Below are positions 1-8,397 of a stretch of DNA of 20,305 nucleotides, in pieces. The DNA is from Chrysiogenia bacterium. GTDB lineage: Bacteria > JAGRBM01. The stretch lies in the NCBI GenBank assembly GCA_020434085.1, contig JAGRBM010000147.1, positions 1 through 20,305 of the forward strand. The letters are read 5' to 3'. Position 1 is the stretch's first letter, and each line of letters begins with the position of its first letter. A program made the translations under genes and the position numbers. Under the pieces are notes generated by a model. That model was not told where the DNA came from. It searched no databases and saw nothing but the letters and a program-made list of their open reading frames with translations.

Positions 1-459
1 CAGGTGCTCCTTGAGCACCATGGCAATGGTGTAGGGTTCATGCCCCATGGAGCACGCCGCGCTCCAGACCCGAAGCACCCGGTCGCGGCGGCCCTCTGCA
101 GCCTCTCGTTTGAGCTGCGGAATGATCGTGTGTTCCAGGTATTCAAACTGCTGGGGCTCACGAAAGAACCGGGTTTCGTTGGTCGAGATCAGATCGATCA
201 TCTGGATGAGCTCGGCCCCGGTTTCATCCTTTTTCACATACTCGTAGTATTCACCGTATTTGCGGAGCCCCAGCGCACGCAGACGCTTGGCAAGCCGCGC
301 CATGACGAGCGCCTTCTTGTGCGGCGCCAGATTGATCCCCACCTCACTGAAGATCAGATCACGCAACAGGCGAAACTCGCCCTCGGTGATGGGGCGCGGC
401 GCATCAACAAAGGCGGACGGGGCCGGCCCGTCCGCCCTGTTGGACTGCAATGCACTCAC
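1..459 (-). CDS. cheR: Chemotaxis protein methyltransferase CheR (N-terminal part, cut by window edge)
   Basis: Methylates glutamates on chemoreceptors using S-adenosylmethionine, in the cytoplasm at the receptor array. The frame has no ATG near its start. It begins at a GTG (459-457) that overlaps the cheW stop as GTGA, which implies translational coupling. It stays open for 153 codons to the left edge, so the 3' part is missing. The all-helical CheR N-domain covers about residues 22-100 and includes the hallmark STNETRFFRE. The SAM-binding domain begins with VWSAACSMGHEPYTIAM, close to the usual WSAACSTGEEPYSIAM; M and H replace T and E, variation of a kind seen in the family. It is the last visible gene of the che operon, downstream of cheW. 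CheB is the expected partner but is not in view. Confidence 0.93.
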   Translation of the reverse strand, partial: MSALQSNRADGPAPSAFVDAPRPITEGEFRLLRDLIFSEVGINLAPHKKALVMARLAKRLRALGLRKYGEYYEYVKKDETGAELIQMIDLISTNETRFFREPQQFEYLEHTIIPQLKREAAEGRRDRVLRVWSAACSMGHEPYTIAMVLKEHL

Positions 460-1043
460 GCAGGACTCGCCTCTTCGCTCACGCCTTCAGAGGCGGCTGC
501 TTCGGCTTCATCTTCTTCCTCATCACTGGAGGCTTCGAGTTTCTCGAGATCCGATTCGTCGAGTTCGGAGAGCGCGACGATCTCATCGTTTGAGAGAATC
601 TGGTCGATGTCGAGCAACATGCTCAGCCGCCCGTCGATCTTGCCCATGCCCTTGAGGCACTCCACACGGATGCGTGCACCGAACTCGGGCACTTCCTCGA
701 TATCGCTCTCGGCCAGTTCAATGACATCACTGACCCGGTCGCACATGACACCCATCACCGTTCGCTCGGTATCGTCAAGCTGGACTTCCGTAATGACGAT
801 GCAGGTCCACTTGCTTACCTGCGTGTGGTCGAGGCCGAACTTCGCCCCAAGGTCCACGACCGGAATGACCGAGCCGCGCAGGTTGATGACGCCGCGAACG
901 TGCCGGGGCGTGGAGGGCACCTTCGTCACCCTCTTGTATTCGATGATTTCCTTGACCCTCAGAATTTCCAGTGCGTATTCCTCGTCTCCGAGAAAGAAGC
1001 TCAGGTACTGTGGTCGCTCATTCACTTCGTTCAATGCTTCCAT
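456..1043 (-). CDS. cheW: Chemotaxis coupling protein CheW with acidic C-terminal tail
   Basis: Scaffold that links chemoreceptors to CheA in the cytoplasmic array. The CheW beta-barrel fold covers about residues 12-152: YLSFFLGDEEYALEILRVKEI at the start, the RGVINLRGSVIPVVDL signature at about 50-65, and a late KIDGRLSMLLDIDQIL strand. Residues 153-195 are an extra tail very rich in Asp and Glu, with almost no positive charge and low complexity; a typical CheW stops near residue 155-165. The ATG at 1043 has AAGGGA about 9 bases upstream. It lies 16 bases after the PilJ-type receptor gene and overlaps cheR by 4 bases. The fold assignment is secure; the role of the tail is unknown. Confidence 0.96.
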   Translation of the reverse strand: MEALNEVNERPQYLSFFLGDEEYALEILRVKEIIEYKRVTKVPSTPRHVRGVINLRGSVIPVVDLGAKFGLDHTQVSKWTCIVITEVQLDDTERTVMGVMCDRVSDVIELAESDIEEVPEFGARIRVECLKGMGKIDGRLSMLLDIDQILSNDEIVALSELDESDLEKLEASSDEEEDEAEAAASEGVSEEASPA

Positions 1044-1059
1044 TCAACACCGTCCCTTC

Positions 1060-3114
1060 TTAAAACGACTGAAAATCGGAATCGTTGTAATGGCTGCTTG
1101 ATCCGTTGCCGCCGCTCTTGGCTGCGTAAGCGGCAACGACCGCGCCATTTCCTTTACCGTTGGCTTTTCGCGCGGAAGCGCTCGCGCGCTGCTGCTTGCC
1201 GCTGAGGCGGAAGAAGGCCATGAGCTGCTGGAGCCCCTCGGCCTGCGAGGAGAGCTCTTCGGCCGTGCTGGCCAATTCCTCGGCGGACGAGGCGTTCGAC
1301 TGGGTGATCTGCTCCATCTGGGACATGGCCGTCGTCACCTGCGCGACGCCGGTGGCCTGTTCCTGGGAGGCGGCGTTCACCTCGCGCACGAGCTCGGCAG
1401 TCTTCTGGATCGAAGGCACGAGCGAGCGGAGCAGCTCGCCCGAGCGCTCGGCCACATCGACGCTGGAACCGGCAAGCTTGCTGATTTCGGCAGCAGCCTT
1501 CTGGCTGCGACCGGCGAGCTGGCGCACTTCCGTGGCCACGACGGCAAAGCCCTTGCCGTGCTCGCCCGCGCGGGCGGCCTCGATCGCGGCGTTGAGCGCG
1601 AGCAGATTGGTCTGGTAGGCGATCTCTTCAATGATGGAGACGCGCTCGGCGATGTCGTTCATGGCAGTGACCGTCTGGGCCACGGCGACGCCGCTCTCTT
1701 CGGCGTCCCTGGCGCCCTTGCTGGCCATCTCCTCCATCATGCGGCTGTTGCTCGCGTTCTGATCGATGGACGTGCTCATCTCCTGCAGGCTCGTGCCTGT
1801 TTCCTCAGCGGCGGCGGCCTGTTCGCTGGTTCCCTGCGTGAGGCTCTGCGCCGAAGCCGAGACCTGGCCCGAAGCGCTGGTCAGCGATTCGGCGCCGGCG
1901 GAGACTTCGCCCACCACTTCCGAGAGTTTCTCGACCATGAGCTGCAGCGCCTGACCCAGCGTGTCCTTCTCGGAGCGCGACTTCACCATGACGCTCAGGT
2001 CACCATCGGCGATCGACTGGGCCGCCCGCGCCATGGCGTCATTTGAGGTAACCATGCTCTCCATTGCGCGGAGCAGTTCACCCATCTCGTCGTTGGAGGT
2101 GACCTCGACTTTCACGTGGGTATCGCCCTGCGCGACCGCATTGGCCACCTGGAGCGCGGAATCCAGCGGCCGAATGATCATCCGGCGGGCCATCCACAGG
2201 CTGATGACGCCCAGAATCAGGCCGATCACAAGGAAGGTCTGCTGGTACCCACCGAGCTGCTGGATCGATGCCGTCGCCGTGGTTTCGTAGCGGTGGACTG
2301 CAGCGGCCATCGAGCTGAGCAGTGTCACGTTGTGTTCTTCGATGTAACTTTCCGCATTCAGGAAGGGCGGGGTGATATCCAGCGCGTGAGTGGCCTGGGT
2401 TGAGAAACCCTGCCAGGTTCGCTCAACCCGGCGCAACTGATCCATGATTGCACCGCTGGAGCGCCCGTACTGGCTCTCTGACAGGAGGAGCTTCTTGAGG
2501 ATTTCGTCGAATTCGGCGATTTGAGCCCGCGTATCTTCAACGAGCGAATCCCGCATGCTCGCTGCCAAAACGCCCTTGGAGATTGACTGGGAGAGCATCC
2601 GCAGGCGGCCTGCGATGTTTACAAGCTCCGCGTCAACGCCGGCCTTGGCCATGAGCTGAACGGCGTCATCGGCCTCGCGCAGCAACTGGTCGTTTTTGTC
2701 AACGATGTAGGTGCGCGAGGTACGAAACCCTTCACCATTCTCGATCACATAGGTCACTTTTTCTTTGAACAGACGCCAGGTGTTCCTGGTATCCTGAAGG
2801 TGCCCGAGCGTCTCGGCGTCCGTCGTGGCCGGAATGCCCAGGCCCGCGTCACCGCCGATCAGCCCCTGCAACACGCGGTCGAACTGCTCTTCATCGGCCT
2901 TGAGCTCCGACTCACTGGAAGCGCCTTTCATGATATCGAAGGCGTTCTTGGCCATCCGCTGCGTCAGCATGCGCTGTGCGCCCGCCAGGTTGATGACCCG
3001 TCCATTGGATTCGTTCTCATCGAGGGTTCGGGACGTCATCCACGAACCGATCGCGATAAAGAGAACAAAGAGGAAGGTGATACTTCCGATTTTGTGTTCC
3101 ACACCCAGTTTCAT
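1060..3114 (-). CDS. Methyl-accepting chemotaxis protein with PilJ-type sensor
   Basis: Membrane chemoreceptor of 684 residues that controls CheA. TM1 is at about residues 10-26 and TM2 at about 293-312. The region between them carries two copies of the PilJ/NarX-type motif: [19 protein letters not shown] at 41-59 and [17 protein letters not shown] at 165-181, so it is a tandem PilJ sensor whose ligand is unknown. A HAMP domain (about 312-364) is followed by a second HAMP-like unit ([10 protein letters not shown]) and then the long signalling hairpin with the invariant tip [20 protein letters not shown]. The C-terminal linker is Ala/Gly/Lys/Ser-rich and ends in DSDFQSF, a CheR/CheB tethering-type pentapeptide. 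The ATG at 3114 is preceded by AGGAGAGTAGGAAA. The signalling half is nearly duplicated in the next receptor upstream. Confidence 0.95.
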   Translation of the reverse strand: MKLGVEHKIGSITFLFVLFIAIGSWMTSRTLDENESNGRVINLAGAQRMLTQRMAKNAFDIMKGASSESELKADEEQFDRVLQGLIGGDAGLGIPATTDAETLGHLQDTRNTWRLFKEKVTYVIENGEGFRTSRTYIVDKNDQLLREADDAVQLMAKAGVDAELVNIAGRLRMLSQSISKGVLAASMRDSLVEDTRAQIAEFDEILKKLLLSESQYGRSSGAIMDQLRRVERTWQGFSTQATHALDITPPFLNAESYIEEHNVTLLSSMAAAVHRYETTATASIQQLGGYQQTFLVIGLILGVISLWMARRMIIRPLDSALQVANAVAQGDTHVKVEVTSNDEMGELLRAMESMVTSNDAMARAAQSIADGDLSVMVKSRSEKDTLGQALQLMVEKLSEVVGEVSAGAESLTSASGQVSASAQSLTQGTSEQAAAAEETGTSLQEMSTSIDQNASNSRMMEEMASKGARDAEESGVAVAQTVTAMNDIAERVSIIEEIAYQTNLLALNAAIEAARAGEHGKGFAVVATEVRQLAGRSQKAAAEISKLAGSSVDVAERSGELLRSLVPSIQKTAELVREVNAASQEQATGVAQVTTAMSQMEQITQSNASSAEELASTAEELSSQAEGLQQLMAFFRLSGKQQRASASARKANGKGNGAVVAAYAAKSGGNGSSSHYNDSDFQSF
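1216..1945 (-). repeat. Direct repeat copy A: MCP signalling-domain DNA
   Basis: The DNA encoding the signalling hairpin here aligns without visible gaps, at a constant offset of 2111 bases, to 3327-4056. Long runs are identical. Outside this block the two receptors have unrelated sensor domains. The boundaries are estimates by eye. Confidence 0.75.
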
Positions 3115-3146
3115 TTTCCTACTCTCCTGTAAAAACTTTCATGGCC

Positions 3147-3161
3147 GCCGGTATCCCCGGC
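3147..3161 (-). other. Short stem-loop in the gap between the two receptor genes
   Basis: Perfect 5-base arms GCCGG/CCGGC with a 5-base loop in the 68-base gap between the receptor genes. A T-run follows on the transcribed strand, but about 10 bases away from the stem, so it is not a standard terminator. It could be an mRNA-stability or processing hairpin; function is unproven. Confidence 0.35.
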
Positions 3162-3182
3162 CGCTCATTTGGATTCCGCTAT

Positions 3183-4934
3183 CTAAAAAGCCCGGAAATC
3201 GGAATCGGAGTACTCGCCCGCCTTGCCGTTCGATCCCTTCGCCGGTGCGGGCACATAGGCACTGGCAGAGCCGTTGCCGCTGCTTGCCCGCGCCTGACGT
3301 TTCCTGCGTCCGTCGAGCGAGAAGTAGGCCATGAGCTGCTGGAGGCCTTCAGCCTGCGAGGAAAGTTCTTCAGCCGTGCTGGCCAGTTCCTCGGCCGAGG
3401 AGGCATTGGACTGCGTGATCTGCTCCATCTGGGACATGGCCGTCGTTACCTGGGCGACGCCGCTGGCCTGTTCCTGGGAGGCGGCATTTACTTCACGCAC
3501 CAGATCGGCCGTCTTCTGGATCGAGGGCACAAGCGAGCGAAGCAGCTCGCCCGAGCGCTCGGCCACTGCCACGCTGGAGCCCGCAAGCTTGCTGATCTCG
3601 GCGGCGGCCGTCTGGGCGCGCCCTGCAAGTTGGCGGACTTCCGTGGCCACGACGGCAAAGCCCTTGCCGTGCTCACCGGCACGCGCGGCCTCGATAGCCG
3701 CGTTGAGCGCAAGCAGGTTGGTCTGGTACGCAATTTCCTCGATGATGGTCACGCGCTCGGCAATGTCGCTCATGGCCATGACGGTCTGGGCGACGGCCGA
3801 GCCGCTCTCTTCGGCTTCACGCGCGCCCTTGCTGGCCATTTCTTCCATCAGGCGGCTGTTCTCGGCGTTCTGGTCGATCGACGTGCTCATCTCCTGCAGA
3901 CTGGTGCCGGTTTCTTCGGCGGCGGCGGCCTGCTCGCTGGTTCCCTGCGTCAGGCTCTGCGCCGAGGAGGACACCTGCCCCGAGGCGCTGGTAAGCGACT
4001 CGGCACCCGCAGTCACCTCGCTCACCACATCGGCGAGCTTGTCCACCATCTCGGAAAGGGCAATACCCAGCGCGTCCTTGTCCGAGCGAGCGTTCACACG
4101 CACGGTCAGATCGCCGGCAGCCACGCGAACGGCGGCGTCAACGATGATCTTGTTGGAGCGAACCATGGCATCCATGGCGTTGATGAGCGTGCCGACTTCG
4201 TCCTGGCTACGCTTCGAAGGAAGCCGCACGTCCGGATCGCCCTCGGCGAGCTGATTGGCAGCGTTCACCGCGTCCCCGAGCGGCCCGGTGATGCCGCGAA
4301 TGATCAGTATGGAGACCAGAAAAGCCACCAGAATTCCAACACCCGCGCCAACCATCACCTCGTTACGAACTCGTTCATACTCGGCATTGGCAGTGTCATA
4401 CTCGGATTTTGCCCCGCCGAGCTCGGAATCGGTTAGCTCATTGAGCACTGCCGAGATTGGATCGATCATCGGGTAGAGATCTTCTGCCGCAAGCCGGGCC
4501 AGTCCTTCGCGATCCTTGGCTTCCATGAGAGTTCTCATCCTGCGAATCATCACATCGGCGCGGCGCATCTGTGTCTCGGCCCGCTCGGACATCTGCGTCT
4601 CGGCGGCATGAATGCTGCCCTGGTTCGAAGACGTGTAGGCGGCCCAATCTTGCCGAACACGCCTTTCCGCCTCGTCGATATTGCGGATCCCCTCGCTCCA
4701 GCTCATACTCCCGTCCCGAACCTTGTGCGCCGTGTCCACGATGTTCACCGCGTACGTATCGGCCACGGATTTCAGCTCCCGCAGGGGCACCACGCGGTCG
4801 GTGTAGACCCGTTCCAGGCCCTCATCGGAGTGGTGCATTCCCGTCAGCCCCAGGTTGCCCACCAGCGCTATGATCACCGACATGGCGATCACCAGGCCGA
4901 TCAGCCTCGTTCCAATTTTCAGATTCGCAAACAT
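3183..4934 (-). CDS. Methyl-accepting chemotaxis protein with 4HB-type sensor
   Basis: Membrane chemoreceptor of 583 residues from the chosen start. TM1 is about residues 8-30 and TM2 about 194-213. The 160-residue periplasmic part is helical and resembles the four-helix-bundle (4HB_MCP) ligand domain; ligand unknown. A HAMP domain (about 213-266), a second HAMP-like unit ([10 protein letters not shown]) and the signalling hairpin with [20 protein letters not shown] follow. It ends in DSDFRAF, a CheR/CheB tethering-type pentapeptide. The ATG at 4934 gives [11 protein letters not shown], the usual start for this family. An in-frame TTG at 4943 has AGGAG 6 bases upstream and is a real alternative that adds three residues. 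It lies between cheA and the PilJ-type receptor gene. Confidence 0.95.
   Translation of the reverse strand: MFANLKIGTRLIGLVIAMSVIIALVGNLGLTGMHHSDEGLERVYTDRVVPLRELKSVADTYAVNIVDTAHKVRDGSMSWSEGIRNIDEAERRVRQDWAAYTSSNQGSIHAAETQMSERAETQMRRADVMIRRMRTLMEAKDREGLARLAAEDLYPMIDPISAVLNELTDSELGGAKSEYDTANAEYERVRNEVMVGAGVGILVAFLVSILIIRGITGPLGDAVNAANQLAEGDPDVRLPSKRSQDEVGTLINAMDAMVRSNKIIVDAAVRVAAGDLTVRVNARSDKDALGIALSEMVDKLADVVSEVTAGAESLTSASGQVSSSAQSLTQGTSEQAAAAEETGTSLQEMSTSIDQNAENSRLMEEMASKGAREAEESGSAVAQTVMAMSDIAERVTIIEEIAYQTNLLALNAAIEAARAGEHGKGFAVVATEVRQLAGRAQTAAAEISKLAGSSVAVAERSGELLRSLVPSIQKTADLVREVNAASQEQASGVAQVTTAMSQMEQITQSNASSAEELASTAEELSSQAEGLQQLMAYFSLDGRRKRQARASSGNGSASAYVPAPAKGSNGKAGEYSDSDFRAF
3327..4056 (-). 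repeat. Direct repeat copy B: MCP signalling-domain DNA
   Basis: Partner of the block at 1216-1945. Most differences are in third codon positions, so the proteins are almost the same while the sensor domains differ. This fits module duplication or gene conversion. The boundaries are estimates by eye. Confidence 0.75.
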
Positions 4935-4951
4935 TTTCCCCAAACCTTTCT

Positions 4952-4972
4952 CCTCGTGAACGGTTCACGAGG
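4952..4972 (-). other. Strong inverted repeat between cheA and the 4HB receptor gene
   Basis: Perfect 9-base arms, CCTCGTGAA and TTCACGAGG, around a 3-base loop. On the transcribed strand the 3' arm ends inside GAGGAG, so the stem takes up part of the ribosome binding site of the receptor gene. No T-run follows, so it is not an intrinsic terminator. It may tune translation or protect the mRNA end after cheA; that is inference. Confidence 0.55.
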
Positions 4973-4978
4973 ACGAGC

Positions 4979-6931
4979 TCATGCAGTCAAATTTTCTTCG
5001 GTGTCGGATTCATCACCGGCCTCACCATCCTCGCGCCCCAGGTATCCGCGCTCCGCAAGGAGCTGGAACAAGGCGGGCACGTCGATGATCAGGGCCACCT
5101 TCCCATCCCACAAAATCGAGGAGCCCGAAATGCCGGGCACCCGTTCGAACATTTTTCCCAGGGGCTTGATGATCGTCTGCCCCTCACCCAGAACTTCGTC
5201 GACGACAAGCGCCGCGCGGTGATTCTCATATCGGACCAGCAGAATCTGCTGGCGCCTGGCCTTTGCGCCTCCGGTGTGGAAGACGTTTCGCAGCGGGGCG
5301 AAGGCCACCGGCTCACCACGCAAATTGAGCACGCCGGTGCGCTCGGCACTCTCACGCTGCTCCTCTGTCAGGTCGATGCACTCGGAGATCGCGTGAATCG
5401 GGATGATGAAAATCTCCCCGCCGGCGCTCACCATGAAGCCTTCGATGATGGCCAGGGTCAGTGGCAGGCGGATGCGAATGGTCACGCCCTTGCCGGGGTG
5501 GTTCTCGATGTGAACTTCACCACGAATCTGCTCGATCTTCTTGCGAACGATGTCCATTCCGACGCCGCGGCCCGAGATGTTCGTGATCTTCTCGGCCGTG
5601 CTGAGCCCGCTCTCAAAGATCAGGGCGTCGATCTGCTCGTTGCTGAGTTTGATGCTCTCATCGAGCAGGCCCGTATCAATCGCCTTCCGACGAAGTTTTT
5701 CGCGATCGATGCCGCGCCCATCATCCTCGATGGTCAGGTAGATGCTTCCCTCCCGCTGCTCGGCGCGGATGGAGATGCGGGCCTCCACGTCCTTGCCGGC
5801 GCTCACGCGATCGGCCGGCGATTCGATGCCGTGGTCAACGGCATTCCGAATGATGTGAGTCAGCGGCTCGCGCATTCGCTCGACAATCGACTTGTCGAGT
5901 TCCACTTCACTGCCCGAGAGCGAGAGCTCGATGCGCTTGCCCATTCCGGCCGACATTTCCCGCACCAGACGGATGAAGGGGCGGAAGAGCTCATCGATGT
6001 TGATCATGCGCGTGCTGAGGATCTGGTCCTGCATGGCGCGGGCGTGCTGGGAGAGCTGCTCGAGCGCATCGAGCACTTCCTGGCTAGATGCGCCTTCTTC
6101 GACCATGCGGCGCACGCGCAGGTTGCTCACATTGAGCTCGCCCGCCAGGTTCATCAGGTTATCGAGTTTGTAGGTATCGATACGGACCGCCGCCAGTTTT
6201 TCATCCCCGTTGACGGCCTTGATGGCATTGGGCGTCGGGGCGGAATCCTGGAGCGGCTCCACGATGACCTTGATTGAGTCATCGAAAACGAAGCATCCTT
6301 CGCGAATCTCATCGATCTGTTTGTCGGATTCGAGTTCCACAACGTAGCGAAGGGAGAGTGCGTCGGGGTTCTTCAGCCGGTCGAGTGGCAGGACGCTGGA
6401 GGGATCGAGCTTGCACGAAACGACGGTCCCAAGTTCCGAAAGATCGTCGAAGATGTAACGGGGTTCGAAGGCCTCCGGCAGCACTTCTCCCGGATACTGA
6501 AGGGTCATCCGGTATCCGTATCGCCCGGTCTGGTCCTCGGGGAGGGGCGCCTTGCCCACCAGGTCCGAGATCACCGCGATCGATGCAAACGGCAGTTCGC
6601 CATCGCCAGAGAGGGCGGCATCTCGAATCGCGTAAAGTGCAGCGAACACCGGCTCCGCCAGGGCGGGGGTGACGATGCGCTCGGCCTCGCGAATTGGGTG
6701 GAGCGCATCTTCAAGGCTGTGGGAGAAACGCTCGAGTTCCTGACGGCCCACGACCGCGGCGTTTCCCTTGATTGAATGAATGGAACGGAACAGGGTCTTG
6801 AGCGCCGAGCCATCGAGCGGCTCGCGCTCCAGGGTGAGCAACGCACTCTCGGCGCGCTCGACCTGTTCCTCGGTTTCGCGGCGAAAGACCTCTAGTAGTT
6901 CCTTCTCCGTTGGGAGCTTCTCGTCACCCAC
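4979..6931 (-). CDS. cheA: Chemotaxis histidine kinase CheA
   Basis: Receptor-controlled kinase that autophosphorylates on His and passes the phosphate to response regulators. It has 650 residues. The Hpt domain is at about 5-110, with phospho-His H52 in RSIHSIKGNA. Residues about 140-235 (FDDLSELGTVVSCKLD and on) look like a P2-type regulator-docking module. The dimerisation helices follow from about 245, then the ATPase domain: N-box IIRNAVDHGIES, G1 EDDGRGID, G2 SGRGVGMDIVRKKIE. The CheW-like P5 domain starts at about 515. There is no attached receiver. The GTG start lies inside the cheD end (8-base overlap), with AAGGAG 7 bases upstream. Its candidate phosphate acceptors are the three separate receivers earlier in the operon. 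Confidence 0.97.
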   Translation of the reverse strand: MGDEKLPTEKELLEVFRRETEEQVERAESALLTLEREPLDGSALKTLFRSIHSIKGNAAVVGRQELERFSHSLEDALHPIREAERIVTPALAEPVFAALYAIRDAALSGDGELPFASIAVISDLVGKAPLPEDQTGRYGYRMTLQYPGEVLPEAFEPRYIFDDLSELGTVVSCKLDPSSVLPLDRLKNPDALSLRYVVELESDKQIDEIREGCFVFDDSIKVIVEPLQDSAPTPNAIKAVNGDEKLAAVRIDTYKLDNLMNLAGELNVSNLRVRRMVEEGASSQEVLDALEQLSQHARAMQDQILSTRMINIDELFRPFIRLVREMSAGMGKRIELSLSGSEVELDKSIVERMREPLTHIIRNAVDHGIESPADRVSAGKDVEARISIRAEQREGSIYLTIEDDGRGIDREKLRRKAIDTGLLDESIKLSNEQIDALIFESGLSTAEKITNISGRGVGMDIVRKKIEQIRGEVHIENHPGKGVTIRIRLPLTLAIIEGFMVSAGGEIFIIPIHAISECIDLTEEQRESAERTGVLNLRGEPVAFAPLRNVFHTGGAKARRQQILLVRYENHRAALVVDEVLGEGQTIIKPLGKMFERVPGISGSSILWDGKVALIIDVPALFQLLAERGYLGREDGEAGDESDTEENLTA

Positions 6932-7430
6932 TTCGTAGCTCCTTGACCCACACGTTTCCCGTATGACTTTCCATGATCACCTTTCGGCCGACCGTTCCGC
7001 CCAGCGCGGAGGCCTTCACCGTAATTCCCTGTTCGCGCAGCAGCTCGCGCGCGGCCGCAATGTTGCGCTCTCCGATGCGAAGGTGTGCCAGCGTCGGGCG
7101 CGGTGAGAGCTGCGCACCGCCGAAGACCTTGGCCACCAGATTTCTCTCGCGCGCGCCTGCAATGATCATTCGCGCCACCAGCGTCTCGAATGCGGGCTCT
7201 GCATAACGCAGCGGGTTGACATCCGAGCTGCCCGGCGCGCCGTCCATCAGGAAGTGATTCATTCCCCCGATGCCGGCAGCCGCGTCGTAGAGCAGGATTC
7301 CCACGCACGAGCCCAGCACGGTACTGATGTGGGTGGGCTCCTTTGCCACGTACACATCACCGGGAAGCAGAAACTTCCTGGGGAAATCCCCCGCCATCGG
7401 CGCGGGCTTTATCAGCGGCGCTGCGCTCAA
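6924..7430 (-). CDS. cheD: Chemoreceptor glutamine deamidase CheD
   Basis: Deamidates glutamines on chemoreceptors to create methylatable glutamates. The CheD signature is clear: STVLGSCVGILLYD with catalytic Cys42, GGMNHFLMDG with catalytic His59, Ser36/Thr37 near the position of the third catalytic residue, and KVFGGAQL at about 101-108. The 168 residues are a normal length. The start is a TTG (7430-7428) overlapping the STAS stop as TTGA; an ATG at residue 12 is possible but has no better ribosome site. It overlaps cheA by 8 bases. In Bacillus and Thermotoga CheD works with CheC; no CheC is in the window, so here it may act alone or with an unlinked partner. Confidence 0.94.
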   Translation of the reverse strand: MSAAPLIKPAPMAGDFPRKFLLPGDVYVAKEPTHISTVLGSCVGILLYDAAAGIGGMNHFLMDGAPGSSDVNPLRYAEPAFETLVARMIIAGARERNLVAKVFGGAQLSPRPTLAHLRIGERNIAAARELLREQGITVKASALGGTVGRKVIMESHTGNVWVKELRSG

Positions 7431-7711
7431 AGTCCCAGATCCTCATCCAGACGGTTGGCCTTGGCCGCTTCGCGCACCGGATCGGAGACAAGGTTGTAGG
7501 AAAACACCTTGCCGTTCTCGCGCGCATAGACAGCCCCGGAGAGCAGAAGCTGCAACCCGGCGGCATCGATTTCGATGACGTTGCCCGCGTCGATCTCGAT
7601 TTTCGCCTCTGCGTCGATGAGCTCCCTCAGGCTCTGGCGGAGCTGGTCGAGCTGACCGCGAACCAGACAGGCCGGCAGGGCATAGTTCTGCGCTGTTTGT
7701 TTTCTTGCCAT
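7427..7711 (-). CDS. STAS-domain protein of the chemotaxis operon, lacking the phosphorylatable Ser
   Basis: A 94-residue single STAS domain (anti-sigma-factor-antagonist/MlaB-like fold). The core is KIEIDAGNVIEIDAAGLQLLL at about 37-57. SpoIIAA-type proteins carry DSSG with the second Ser phosphorylated; here the site reads D49-A50-A51-G52, so that switch is absent. It starts at ATG 7711, with GAGGA overlapping the stop of the GAF gene. It overlaps cheD by 4 bases, so it is tightly coupled to the adaptation genes. STAS proteins occur in a number of bacterial che operons; the precise role is not established. It probably acts by protein-protein contact. The fold call is good, the function unknown. 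Confidence 0.83.
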   Translation of the reverse strand: MARKQTAQNYALPACLVRGQLDQLRQSLRELIDAEAKIEIDAGNVIEIDAAGLQLLLSGAVYARENGKVFSYNLVSDPVREAAKANRLDEDLGL

Positions 7712-7726
7712 GGTATGGGACTTTCC

Positions 7727-8377
7727 TCAGACCGCACGCAGCGCATCAACCGCAAGGCGTGCGCGCAAATCCGCGGCCAGAGAGCCCATCACGCCGCTGC
7801 GCTCATGCATCAGCGCCGCATAGAATGCGCGCGCCACATGGGTCGTCAGCAGCTCGAAGAGCGAGACATCGGTTTCGGTGAATGCCGGTTTCTGGGGAAG
7901 CAGGCCGTAGACCACGACCACGCCGAGCAATTCTTCCTCGATCTTGAGGGGCACGACGGCCGCCGGCGAGAGCGCGGGGTCATCCGAGACCCACAGCTTC
8001 CCGCTTCGCAACACTTCCTGAATCTTCGGATGCGTGGGCGTCGGGCGCGCCATCTGCTGCTCGCCCTGGGTGACTTCGGCAACCAGCTCGAGCGGCAGTT
8101 CCTCGGTGTCCTCATCGGCGAGGAAGAACATGCCGAACTGCTCGGAGCCCACAAGGTTCACCACAATCTCCTGAACGATCTCCATGATCTCCTCGACGTC
8201 CAGCGTGTTGGAGAGCCGCTGCGAAGCGACATAGAGGTTCACGAAACGAAAGTGCTCTTCTTCGGAAAGCGAGCAGCGGTCGCGCAGCTCGTGATTTTCC
8301 GCTTCGACGATCTGAACCCGCTGGCTCAGTTCCTCGAGTTGCGCGCGCAGCGCCCCCAGGTCTTCAACCTTGTCCAT
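7727..8377 (-). CDS. GAF-domain protein with N-terminal coiled coil
   Basis: 216 residues. Residues 1-32 form a likely coiled coil (LRAQLEELSQRVQIVEAENHEL). Residues about 45-190 look like a GAF domain: RLSNTLDVEEIMEIVQEIV, a central FGMFFLADED strand, and LLGVVVVYG near the end. There is no output domain (no kinase, GGDEF or helix-turn-helix) and no membrane segment, so it is a soluble sensor or adaptor that may dimerise. The ATG at 8377 has GGAGGG 5 bases upstream. The frame is open further upstream (ATG 8392, and to 8476 inside cheY), but those starts lack a ribosome site. It lies between cheY and the STAS gene, with a 20-base gap to cheY. The ligand is unknown. Confidence 0.82.
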   Translation of the reverse strand: MDKVEDLGALRAQLEELSQRVQIVEAENHELRDRCSLSEEEHFRFVNLYVASQRLSNTLDVEEIMEIVQEIVVNLVGSEQFGMFFLADEDTEELPLELVAEVTQGEQQMARPTPTHPKIQEVLRSGKLWVSDDPALSPAAVVPLKIEEELLGVVVVYGLLPQKPAFTETDVSLFELLTTHVARAFYAALMHERSGVMGSLAADLRARLAVDALRAV

Positions 8378-8397
8378 TGTGCCCTCCCCCATTTTCT

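Noticed and set aside
1-459. Altered SAM-binding motif (ACSMGHEPYT) as a sign of an inactive CheR
   Set aside because: The variation is of a kind expected in the family, and the N-terminal STNETRFFRE motif is intact; the rest of the gene is outside the window.
3147-3161. Terminator between the two receptor genes
   Set aside because: The stem is only 5 base pairs and the T-run is about 10 bases away; cheW and cheR downstream need to be transcribed.
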